This document shows, piece by piece, positions 16,201-22,626 of a DNA stretch of 30,836 nucleotides. The stretch's first letter is position 1; each line of letters starts with the position of its first letter. Below the pieces are notes generated by a model, which made no database searches, was not told where the DNA came from, and was given only the letters and a program-made list of their open reading frames with translations. A program made the translations under genes and the position numbers. Source of the stretch: JBEKIK01 sp050013075 (GTDB taxonomy: Bacteria; Planctomycetota; Planctomycetia; Pirellulales; Thermoguttaceae); contig JBEKFZ010000050.1 in the NCBI GenBank assembly GCA_050013075.1, positions 1-30,836 on the forward strand, read 5' to 3'.

Positions 16201-16664
16201 CTCTTGAAATTCGCCAACAGGTCTTCCACGTTGCTGCCGCCATCGCGCAAGACGAGCGTAACTGTGGGCTTTTCCACGCGGAAGCAGCCCAGTTGAGTGT
16301 AGTTGCGCAGTATCGCCAAAAGCGATTTATCGCTGGATATTTTTTCCACCTCGAACATGACATGATTTTGTTCGTCGCGTATCGCAACGCCTTTGACCGT
16401 TATCGGCGAAAGCCAGCCGAGCGAGACGGATTGGATCGAGATGGAACACTTCAAACCGCCCGAGGCCTTGCGTACGATCCAACCCAACATCGGCGTATTA
16501 ACGACAATGGCGGGCAGGAACCATGCCAAAACCGCCATGACTATGAGGAATAAACCCAGGCGCCAGGTCCATCGTCTGCGGCGCGGCGTTTTTTGCGGAA
16601 TTTTTTCGCGGATTTCTCGCCCCTGATAAGGTTCTCGCCGTTCCACCCTGGTGCCCGTGGCCAT
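13206..16664 (-). CDS. Large AsmA-like envelope protein
   Basis: A 1152-residue protein with a basic N-terminus and one membrane helix (about 35-53, LGLFLIVMAVLAWFLPAI). A very long beta-rich extracytoplasmic region follows, ending in a short basic and glutamine-rich tail. The C-terminal section (VPFQMANGRIYHKDLEL, then YGSVGLDQTLAI and IPIAGTLQKPQLD) is the AsmA/YhdP/TamB-type ending. This family forms bridge-like proteins that carry phospholipids between membranes, so a lipid-transport role in the envelope is inferred. A Pro/Ser-rich insert near residues 815-836 (encoded about 14155-14225) breaks the pattern and is probably a low-complexity linker. AGGAGGT lies 5-6 bases upstream of the ATG, the best ribosome site in the window. 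Confidence 0.85.
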   Translation of the reverse strand: MATGTRVERREPYQGREIREKIPQKTPRRRRWTWRLGLFLIVMAVLAWFLPAIVVNTPMLGWIVRKASGGLKCSISIQSVSLGWLSPITVKGVAIRDEQNHVMFEVEKISSDKSLLAILRNYTQLGCFRVEKPTVTLVLRDGGSNVEDLLANFKSETPEKKSSANVAIDLAVADGTVTIIDQSTKQSWRIDKVNADFNMPSDAAQAMTLKASAEVADARQPGKLAADVSIISSPDDKSKASGNIAVQSENLPLAAAQSFVARYLTHARLDGRLNCKIHAVWGGEEAKEKTAVQYDLSADQFLFAAEMLKTDCVQLTQFRAGGEISILTAGFDIGKTTVQCDLGNFSVSGNMNQCELAGNVDIARLAAMLPNTLHIRKETQITSGQVQLALSLKQQPTADGQNGAVLHGQIAAGNLVATENGRQFAWPNPITLMLDAHDTAQGPVVDSLQCESDFLKIHAAGTSDNLAASLSLNLKELGDQLGKFIDLENVQLAGDGFGNVNWRRDPQRQFTADAELQLHNLQVVLPDKQPWREENLLLYCSAKGKTDATADTRLDAAAVNIQAGDDRLTAQLLQPVADMKQGGIWPVRVLMQGQLRNWTARAASFLPLSNWRLSGAVDLDVQATVSKDGVNIGQAKIHATQFALTSPYINMQEPELELTAAGSWDQRQYRLQLAPAALATTSLAVQADNFLMTMPQNGPFEISGTVKYQGDLGRLSQWFVDHAKQPTWAMGGQFVGNLQFKQAADLVKIEAAADVNNLAVADSSGGKFQEPLIRLSARGDYENKTGTIRLEQAQIASSFLAAAVAGRYTQSGLEKDTDKRGPPPSSPPSSLSSSPQADFNGQFNYDLDRLCGLLRPYLGQNIRFVGREASGASWRGPLTLTAGSANAGLKWDSADVYGFQVAPGEIKPVLADGVLRIEPAELAVSQGKVYLAPKVRLSPQPMELTLPPGPLVRQVQINPRMCAFFLKFIAPVLADVTSAQGSFSIDMEGCRIPLSDPAKGEFAGRFIIHSIEIGPGPLIRELAVLMGRETPAKLRREGVVPFQMANGRIYHKDLELIFPDFTIRTYGSVGLDQTLAIMTEMPVPPKWLENNPLAASLKNQTIRIPIAGTLQKPQLDRAVMDQLSRQFIKNAAKNMLEDGLNKGLDQLFKQQK

Positions 16665-16692
16665 ATCGCACCTCCTGGCTTGGCTGGTTATT

Positions 16693-16755
16693 TAGTTCTT
16701 GGTTTTCAGTTCTCAGTTTTCAGTTCTCAGTCTACAGTTTACAGTTCTGCGTTCT
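16693..16755. repeat. Degenerate heptamer array (CAGTTCT word), 9 units
   Basis: Nine units in exact 7-base phase: TAGTTCT, TGGTTTT, CAGTTCT, CAGTTTT, CAGTTCT, CAGTCTA, CAGTTTA, CAGTTCT, GCGTTCT. The last unit shifts toward the GCGTTC word of the array at 24985, which links the two word types. Confidence 0.8.
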
Positions 16756-16893
16756 GCATTATTTGTTTGCTAGCATAGCAAGCATGAATAACGCATTTAA
16801 GGCCACGAATTTTAGCGAGAAACCCAATTCGGGGCCAGAGGGAAAAGGAGGCCGTAAAGCGGTTGGGGGGAATGATGTAATACGCTTTCTAAT

Positions 16894-16969
16894 TTAAAAC
16901 AGCGCGTCTATCATGCAAAAACCAGCGTGTTTTCGCGTAGCGTAAACACGTGGTGACGCGCTGTTTTAA
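16894..16969. repeat. 76-bp nested hairpin element
   Basis: A perfect 15-bp outer stem (16894-16908 with 16955-16969) is followed by a 12-base one-sided bulge. An inner stem (16921-16932 with 16944-16954) pairs ACCA-CGTGTTT with AAACACGTGGT, with one extra G. The tip is CGCGTAGCG-like. No reading frame is involved. Confidence 0.75.
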
Positions 16970-17062
16970 GTTGACATTGGTTTAAGACCGGAGGCTTGAG
17001 GCTGCGGGCTAAGGGGTGAAAACCGACGGCCGAAAACTTCAAACATCGCTTGCGGTTTTACT

Positions 17063-17104
17063 CTGCCCGCCGTTTACTGCCCACCGCCCACTGCCCACCG
17101 CCCA
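17063..17104. repeat. Degenerate heptamer array (CNGCCCA word), 6 units
   Basis: Units CTGCCCG, CCGTTTA, CTGCCCA, CCGCCCA, CTGCCCA, CCGCCCA just downstream of the mutL stop codon. The word is close to the reverse complement of the GTGGGCA word at 2276. Confidence 0.75.
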
Positions 17105-17131
17105 CTTTTTGATGATCCTCAATTCCTAAAT

Positions 17132-19024
17132 TCACATCCTTTTGAATTGCCGATCCAGTTCCTCGCGGGTGAAGACCAGTGCCGCGGGCCGGCCGTGGGG
17201 ACAATGGTGGGCGTCATCGACCAGGTGACGCTGCTCCAATAGCGCGGCAATCTCTTCCGGCTTGAGTCGATCGCCGGCCTTGATTGCCGCCTTGCAGGCG
17301 ATTGTATGCAACAATTCGTCGAGCAGATCGCGCCGCTCGGGCTGCCTGCCGGGAGACATCAGCCGGTCCAGCAATTCCCGCAACAGTTCCACGGGATTGA
17401 TGTTCGCCAGCATCGCGGGGTATCCGACCACAAGCACCGTGTCTCCGCCGAACGGTTCGATCTTCATGCCCAAGCGGGCCAGCAAATCGCGATTTTCCAA
17501 GGCCGCGGCCGCTTCTGGCGCGCTAAGATCGACCGGCTCGGGCACCAAAAGGTTTTGCGTCTCCATCGCATTCGCGTTCAGGCGATGCCGAAGCTGCTCG
17601 TACAAAATCCGTTCGTGCAAGGCGTGTTGATCGATGACCATCACGCCCTCGTCGCTCTCGGTCACCAGGTAGCGATTGTGGATTTGCAGGGCCGTTACGG
17701 AGGCATGTTTTGAAAATTCTTCCGATACGGGAACGCCGCTTGAAATTCGCTCGGGCGCGATCGGCGATCCGGCGTGCTGTTCAGGCAGAGTTCTGATGCC
17801 TGCCTCGCACACTGGATCCAAGGAATAAAACCCCAGTGGTTTTCGCTCGCCGGTGTCCGATTCCCCAAATAATGCCGTGCCGGCCGCGGCCTCGGCGCCG
17901 GCATTTTGGGCCGCGTCCCAGCCGGCCACCTTGCCTTTTGCCCAATCGACCAGCTCTTGCCGCATCTGTTGGGCCCGGGCCGCGTCGTGACCGCCGCTGG
18001 GATCTTCACCGCCGGAAGTTTGCGCCCGGGTGCTGAGATCGGTGGTCAAAAACTTGCTCCGCAGCGTGGAAAGCAACTGGCTGTAAAGCCGGGGTGAATC
18101 CTGGAACCGCACTTCCAGTTTCGTGGGATGAACGTTTACGTCGACCATTTCCGGCGGTATATCAAGGGTCAAAAAGGCGATCGGATATCGGCCGGTCAAA
18201 AGCAGTCCGCGATACGCCTCGCCCAGGGCGTGCTGCAACGAGCGGTCGCGGATATACCGGCCGTTAAGAAAGAAATACTGCATCCGATTGTGGCTGCGGC
18301 TCTGGCTGGGATGGGCGACATATCCGGAGAGTTTTATTTCTCCATCGGTCCCTTCGATCCAAATTAGCGCGTCGGCCAGATCGCGCCCGAAGAATCGGGT
18401 GATCCGCTCAAGTGGACCGTCGGCCGCTGCCAACTCGAAGACCTGTTTGTCGTTGTGCCTGAGCGTAAAATGCACTTGCGGCGTGGCCAGCGCGATGCGG
18501 GTAAACGCCTCGGCCACGTGTCCGAATTCGGTTTGCGTGGTCCGCAGGAATTTTCGCCGCACCGGCGTGTTGAAAAACAGATTATAGACCTCAACCGCCG
18601 TGCCGACAGGGCACCCGCAGGGCGTAACCTCTCCCGCCTTTCCGCCGACGATTTCCAATTCCGCCCCGCCCGCCTTCTCCGCCGTGCGACTCCTTAACAC
18701 CAACCGGCTAACCTCGGCGATCGAGGCCAGGGCCTCGCCGCGAAATCCCAGCGTGCCCACGTGAAATAGATCGTCTTCGTTTGCCAATTTGCTAGTGGCA
18801 TGACTAGCTACCGCCAGTGGCAATTCCCCGCCCGCGATCCCGCACCCGTTATCGACCACCCGAATCATCTCCAACCCGCCCTGCCCCACCGCCACATCAA
18901 TCCGAGTAGCTCCGGCATCCACAGCATTTTCCATCAACTCCTTAACCACGCTCGAAGGCCGCTCGATAACCTCGCCGGCGGCGATTTTGTTGATCAGGCT
19001 CTTGGATAATAAATGAATCGCCAT
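17132..19024 (-). CDS. mutL: DNA mismatch repair protein MutL, endonuclease type
   Basis: MutL couples mismatch recognition by MutS to strand removal. The 630-residue protein has the GHKL ATPase N-terminus: ENAVDAGAT, DNGCGI, SHATSK, GTLGFRGEAL. A variable linker covers about 340-440. The C-terminal domain carries the nuclease motif DQHALHERILYE, starting at Asp465, which fits DQHA(X)2E(X)4E. It also has ACKAAIKAGD and CPHGRP with Cys608, which complete the metal site. It is therefore expected to nick DNA itself, as in bacteria without MutH. MutS is not in this window. The ATG at 19024 gives the standard MAIHLLS start. Confidence 0.96.
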   Translation of the reverse strand: MAIHLLSKSLINKIAAGEVIERPSSVVKELMENAVDAGATRIDVAVGQGGLEMIRVVDNGCGIAGGELPLAVASHATSKLANEDDLFHVGTLGFRGEALASIAEVSRLVLRSRTAEKAGGAELEIVGGKAGEVTPCGCPVGTAVEVYNLFFNTPVRRKFLRTTQTEFGHVAEAFTRIALATPQVHFTLRHNDKQVFELAAADGPLERITRFFGRDLADALIWIEGTDGEIKLSGYVAHPSQSRSHNRMQYFFLNGRYIRDRSLQHALGEAYRGLLLTGRYPIAFLTLDIPPEMVDVNVHPTKLEVRFQDSPRLYSQLLSTLRSKFLTTDLSTRAQTSGGEDPSGGHDAARAQQMRQELVDWAKGKVAGWDAAQNAGAEAAAGTALFGESDTGERKPLGFYSLDPVCEAGIRTLPEQHAGSPIAPERISSGVPVSEEFSKHASVTALQIHNRYLVTESDEGVMVIDQHALHERILYEQLRHRLNANAMETQNLLVPEPVDLSAPEAAAALENRDLLARLGMKIEPFGGDTVLVVGYPAMLANINPVELLRELLDRLMSPGRQPERRDLLDELLHTIACKAAIKAGDRLKPEEIAALLEQRHLVDDAHHCPHGRPAALVFTREELDRQFKRM

Positions 19025-19117
19025 AGAAATCAGAGATCTGCGGATAAAGTAGTATTTTAGACTCGATTATTGACCAAAATCAGTTCCATTGCTTGAAAGA
19101 TCTAAACTTTTTTAACG

Positions 19118-19149
19118 CGAAATATCGAAATGACGAAATATCGAAACAA
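19118..19149. repeat. Octamer array (CGAAATNN word), 4 units
   Basis: Units CGAAATAT, CGAAATGA, CGAAATAT, CGAAACAA in exact 8-base phase upstream of mutL. Confidence 0.75.
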
Positions 19150-19192
19150 AACATGGGAAAATAATTTCCAGGATAGATTATAATTTTCCTTT

Positions 19193-19224
19193 TTTCGTGC
19201 TTTCGTACTTTCGTTTTTTCGTGA
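19193..19224. repeat. Octamer array, inverted orientation (TTTCGTNN), 4 units
   Basis: Units TTTCGTGC, TTTCGTAC, TTTCGTTT, TTTCGTGA, ending 16 bases beyond the stop codon of the GxxExxY gene. It is the reverse-complement type of the array at 19636-19667 on that gene's other side. Confidence 0.8.
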
Positions 19225-19240
19225 TTATCTTGTCAATGGT

Positions 19241-19609
19241 TTACAAAACAATTCGCTTTACTATTAAGGTTGGCGAGTAAAAGTTCATTAGCAATCCGAC
19301 GTGCAGGCCTGTTGCCTTGAGATACGATTTTACCTGCGCGAAATGGATGTCTTCTAAAGCCTTTATGGCTTTTAGTTCCACTACAATTTGTTCCTCAACA
19401 AGAAGATCCAATCGATGGACACCGACTTCTTCACCCTCGAAAATGACAGTCACTTCTTTTTGTGCGTCGTAAACGATCCCGCGATGTCTTAGTGCGACTT
19501 TCAAGGCACTTTCGTAGATCGATTCCAGAAAACCCGGTCCCAGTTCTTTATGGACGCTGATGGCCGCCTCGATAATCTTGCCCGATAACGCTTCAAAGTC
19601 GTGTCCCAT
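19241..19609 (-). CDS. GxxExxY protein (PD-(D/E)XK-like fold)
   Basis: A 122-residue protein named for its motif, here GFLESIY (Gly26, Glu29, Tyr32). Residue Asp68 (HRLDLLV) and Glu78-Leu-Lys80 (VVELKA) form a D...ExK pattern like that of PD-(D/E)XK nucleases. That relationship is known for the family, but no activity is established. The ATG at 19609 is preferred. The frame runs on to 19660, but its extra 17 residues (MFSSFRAFVFKN...) are translated octamer array and are not conserved. The gene lies between two octamer arrays in opposite orientation (19193-19224 and 19636-19667). It is AT-rich compared with mutL. Confidence 0.85.
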   Translation of the reverse strand: MGHDFEALSGKIIEAAISVHKELGPGFLESIYESALKVALRHRGIVYDAQKEVTVIFEGEEVGVHRLDLLVEEQIVVELKAIKALEDIHFAQVKSYLKATGLHVGLLMNFYSPTLIVKRIVL

Positions 19610-19635
19610 TGGTGAATCTACTCTATTTTTAAACA

Positions 19636-19667
19636 CGAAAGCACGAAAGGACGAAAACACGAAATTA
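19636..19667. repeat. Octamer array (CGAAANNN), 4 units
   Basis: Units CGAAAGCA, CGAAAGGA, CGAAAACA, CGAAATTA just upstream of the GxxExxY gene start. Confidence 0.8.
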
Positions 19668-19739
19668 ACAAATAATTAGGGTAATATTATTTTCTTAAAT
19701 ATAAATAATCTCCACAAGGTGACAATTGTATTTCATAGA

Positions 19740-20732
19740 TTATGGATTATGGGGCGCTCTTTGAAGTAATTGTTCTCTAACAGCACGAGCACTTCCATCA
19801 AAATTTGGAAAAAGTGTTGAAGCATTTACTCGATGCTTATTGAGATACCAAAGAACGCATTCAGCTTCATTACTAGGAACGGTGAAATGATAAAATATCT
19901 GAGCGTCGGTATCAGAATGGGTATAATCTTCGGAATTTACTATTATATCCATTGGCCGACGATCCACTTTGCTATTAACGCTTTCATTATTCCTACCGCA
20001 TATTGTAAATAAACCATCTTGAGCGTGCAAATTAGGATTAGCTGCATGTGGTACTGTAACAGGATATATTTTACAATATGAACCTTCTTCTTTACATAAA
20101 AATGATTTTTTAAAAATGTTTCCAGGTTGAATCGCCCAAACTGCCATTTGCTTGCTTGGTTCATTTTTTTCTTTAAGATTTAAAGCATCAATTGCTGCAA
20201 AATATGCAGCTTTATATGACGACTGGGACCAATCCAACAATCTCGTGAGCAAACCATGATGTTGGGCCATCGCAACAAGTGACAAAACTTCAAGGGGTGG
20301 CCAAAATAAATCTGCGGGAATACCTGTAGTAGTGCCATCAATAATTCCCTTTGATAATGATTGTAATTTGCGAAATGTTTCAAACAATTTTGAACGCAAT
20401 ATTTGTGAATCTTCCGGGAGATCACGCCCGGAATTATCTGCACTGCTAAAGAATTCACAAATAATCCTATTTTCAGCCAGCCATTGGCTGATATTTAAGT
20501 CAGGTTTATTGGCAATTAAAGAATCACTTCGTGCTAATTGGTGAAGATTATTTATATTTTTTTCTCTTAGAGCAGAAGGCACAAGTTTGTAATTGTCATC
20601 ACCATGACCACGAAAAATCCAAGCATGTTCAGGAGGAAATCGCCGAAAGTGTGGACCGAAGGGAGAAATTGCATCAATAAAATCCCCAGCGGTTTTGCAT
20701 TCTACGTGTTTGACAACTTGGTATGCGCACAT
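19740..20732 (-). CDS. FRG domain protein
   Basis: A 330-residue protein with the FRG domain. The naming motif is WIFRGHGD (Trp38 to Asp45), followed by LVPSALRE, and AQHHGLLTRLLDWSQS near residue 158 completes the domain. FRG proteins are common in accessory and phage-defence regions, but their biochemical activity is not known. The gene is strongly AT-rich compared with mutL and the response regulator, and it is bordered by octamer arrays on both sides. It was probably acquired together with the GxxExxY gene. The ATG at 20732 is the natural start; an array-rich spacer lies upstream. Confidence 0.85.
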   Translation of the reverse strand: MCAYQVVKHVECKTAGDFIDAISPFGPHFRRFPPEHAWIFRGHGDDNYKLVPSALREKNINNLHQLARSDSLIANKPDLNISQWLAENRIICEFFSSADNSGRDLPEDSQILRSKLFETFRKLQSLSKGIIDGTTTGIPADLFWPPLEVLSLVAMAQHHGLLTRLLDWSQSSYKAAYFAAIDALNLKEKNEPSKQMAVWAIQPGNIFKKSFLCKEEGSYCKIYPVTVPHAANPNLHAQDGLFTICGRNNESVNSKVDRRPMDIIVNSEDYTHSDTDAQIFYHFTVPSNEAECVLWYLNKHRVNASTLFPNFDGSARAVREQLLQRAPHNP

Positions 20733-20814
20733 GGGAATTACAAATTCTAGCCGTCTCGGAATGTGTTATCTGATTGATATAAATAAACCAAAAAATACAT
20801 AAGCAATTTTATCA

Positions 20815-20901
20815 CGAAAGGTCGAAAGGACGAAAGGTCGAAAACACGAAATTCAGATATTCAATTCTTTTTCGTGCTTTCGTTCTTTCGTGTTTTCGTG
20901 A
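20815..20901. repeat. Pair of octamer arrays in inverted orientation
   Basis: Five CGAAANNN units (20815-20854) are followed after 15 bases by four TTTCGTNN units (20870-20901). Together they could form a long imperfect stem. The pair lies between the FRG gene and the response regulator stop at 20939. Confidence 0.8.
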
Positions 20902-20938
20902 TTAATAATAGTTGTTCCGCGAAGTATGTTGTGAATGA

Positions 20939-22339
20939 CTATAATCCATATTCCTTTATCTTCCGATACAGCGTCCTCTCCCCGATCTCTAGCATTTTTG
21001 CCGCTTCTTCGCGGTTGCCGCCGGCCAGGCGGAGGGTTTCGGAGATGAATTGTTTTTCAATTTCGTCCAGCGGTTTTCCTACCAGATGGGATAGAGTATC
21101 GGTAGGCGTTTCGCCGGGGGATTCCGGCGGGCCGGCTAGTTCTTCGGGGAGGTCGTCTACGTCCAGGAGGCCGTCGTAATCGACTACTATCATGCTCTCG
21201 ACCACGTTGCGCAATTGGCGGACATTGCCTGGCCATTCGTAGGTGAGCAATTTCCGCCGCGCGGCCGGCGAAACGCCGCGGATTTGCTTGGCGTGCTCGG
21301 AGGCGAATTGCTTGATGAAGTAGTCGATCAGGATGGGGATGTCCTGGCTCCGCTGGCGCAGAGTTGGCAGGCGGATGGTGACCACCTTTAGGCGATGATA
21401 AAGATCGCTGCGGAAAGTCCCTTTTTCAATGGCTTCTTCCAGATTGCTGTTGGTGGCCGAAAGGATGCGGACGTTCACTTTGATCGGATTGTTCGAGCCA
21501 ACGCGGGTGATCTCGCCGTTTTCCAAAACCCTGAGCAGTTTGATTTGGGTGGGCAATGGCATGTCGCCCACCTCGTCGAGAAACATCGTGCCGCCGTGGG
21601 CGTACTCGAACTTTCCCACCCGATCGGTCGAGGCGTCGGTAAAGGCCCCTTTGACGTGCCCGAACAGTTCGCTCTCTAAAATATTTTCGCTCAAAGCGGC
21701 GCAGTTCAGGGCCACGAAGGGTTTGTTCTTCCTGGGGCTGTTCTGGTGGATGGCCTGGGCCACGAGTTCCTTGCCGGTGCCGGTTTCGCCTTGGATTAGC
21801 ACGCTGGCGTTGGTCGGGGCGATGCGTTTTAGGCGTTCGATAACGTCGCGCATTTGCGGGCTGTCGCCGATCACGCCTTCGAAGCCGAATTTTTCGTCCA
21901 GTCGGCGCTTCAGTTCGATATTCGTGCGCCGCAGTCGTGCGCTTTCGGCGGCCTTTTCCGTGCTGGCCCGAAGCTGGGCTAGATCCAACGGTTTTAGCAG
22001 ATAATTGAACGCCCCCTTGCGCATGGCCTCGACTGCGGAGGGAACCGTGCCGTGGCCGGTCATGAAGATTACCTCGGCGTCGGGTTGTTCGTCTTTTGCC
22101 CGGATGAGGATGCCCAGGCCGTCGATATCGCTCATCACCAAGTCGGTGATGATCACGTCAAAGGGGGTTTCCTCGATCAACCGCGCTCCTTCGACGCCGG
22201 AACTGGCTACCCGGCAGTGGAAACCCACGCGGTCCAGGCTTTCGGCCACGGTTTCGGCGTGCGACACGTCGTTGTCGATAATCAGCACCTGGGCAGGCGG
22301 GCCGGGCAGGTCGTTGGTGTTTTTTGTTGTATCTTTCAT
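20939..22339 (-). CDS. Sigma-54-dependent response regulator, NtrC family
   Basis: A 466-residue transcription activator. The receiver domain has the acidic pair Asp22/Asp24, phosphorylation site Asp66 (in VIITDLVMS) and the conserved KP pair. The AAA+ domain has Walker A GETGTGKE and the sigma-54 contact loop, here GAFTDA instead of GAFTGA. Walker B is MFLDEVGD. A Fis-type helix-turn-helix closes the protein (GGNREEAAKMLEIGERTLYRKI). Phosphorylation by an unknown sensor kinase should trigger assembly and open-complex formation at sigma-54 promoters. No kinase is adjacent. The start at 22339 is chosen because the receiver domain begins about 15 residues later; the frame continues to 22537 without conserved sequence. 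Confidence 0.93.
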   Translation of the reverse strand: MKDTTKNTNDLPGPPAQVLIIDNDVSHAETVAESLDRVGFHCRVASSGVEGARLIEETPFDVIITDLVMSDIDGLGILIRAKDEQPDAEVIFMTGHGTVPSAVEAMRKGAFNYLLKPLDLAQLRASTEKAAESARLRRTNIELKRRLDEKFGFEGVIGDSPQMRDVIERLKRIAPTNASVLIQGETGTGKELVAQAIHQNSPRKNKPFVALNCAALSENILESELFGHVKGAFTDASTDRVGKFEYAHGGTMFLDEVGDMPLPTQIKLLRVLENGEITRVGSNNPIKVNVRILSATNSNLEEAIEKGTFRSDLYHRLKVVTIRLPTLRQRSQDIPILIDYFIKQFASEHAKQIRGVSPAARRKLLTYEWPGNVRQLRNVVESMIVVDYDGLLDVDDLPEELAGPPESPGETPTDTLSHLVGKPLDEIEKQFISETLRLAGGNREEAAKMLEIGERTLYRKIKEYGL

Positions 22340-22405
22340 GTCCCCGATAATACCCCAAACAACGGTTTTGGACCAGAACCCATTCATTTTTGGGGGAAGA
22401 TAGTT

Positions 22406-22411
22406 TATAAT
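22406..22411 (+). promoter_or_regulatory. Possible -10 box for the Uma2 stub/TPR/PII transcript
   Basis: A perfect TATAAT lies 54 bases before the stub start. The -35 region (about 22383-22388) is poor, so this is only a candidate. Confidence 0.3.
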
Positions 22412-22464
22412 ATCACGGTAAATTACGGTGCTTGCCGATTCCTGCCACCAAGGGGTGGGCTTTG

Positions 22465-22626
22465 ATGTCTGTTTCAACGCCGCAAACCGAAAGCCGCGTC
22501 GTTCTAAGCGACGTATCTTGGGCAACATTCCAGGCACTTCTGGCCGATACGGATCACCGGGGCAATAGCACTGGCGAAACCGGTTGGATCAGATCGTTCC
22601 GTCAATGGGTAAAAAATATCAGATGA
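22465..22626 (+). pseudogene. Uma2-family (DUF820) N-terminal remnant, 53 codons
   Basis: The frame begins with an ATG 10 bases after AGGGG and encodes 53 residues. The first 34, including RVVLSDVSWATFQALLAD and HRGN, resemble the beginning of Uma2-type putative endonucleases. The TYDRG and catalytic parts of that family are absent. From residue 35 on (STGETGWIRSF) the match ends. The stop codon overlaps the start of the TPR gene as ATGA (22623-22626), so translation of the stub may feed the next gene. The family assignment is from memory of the motif and needs a profile search. Confidence 0.55.

Larger units (their letters stand above)
16665..17131. other. 467-bp gene-free spacer between asmA-like gene and mutL
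   Basis: No convincing reading frame. It contains two heptamer arrays (16693-16755 and 17063-17104) and a 76-bp hairpin element (16894-16969). The promoter of the AsmA-like gene must lie in its left part, but no clear -10/-35 pair was recognised. Confidence 0.7.

Noticed and set aside
16894..16969. Nested hairpin as an integron attC site
   Set aside because: The extra-helical base is suggestive, but the ends lack RYYYAAC/GTTRRRY core sites and there is no integrase nearby.
19118..20901. Octamer arrays as a possible CRISPR
   Set aside because: Units are only 8 bases, contiguous and without unique spacers.
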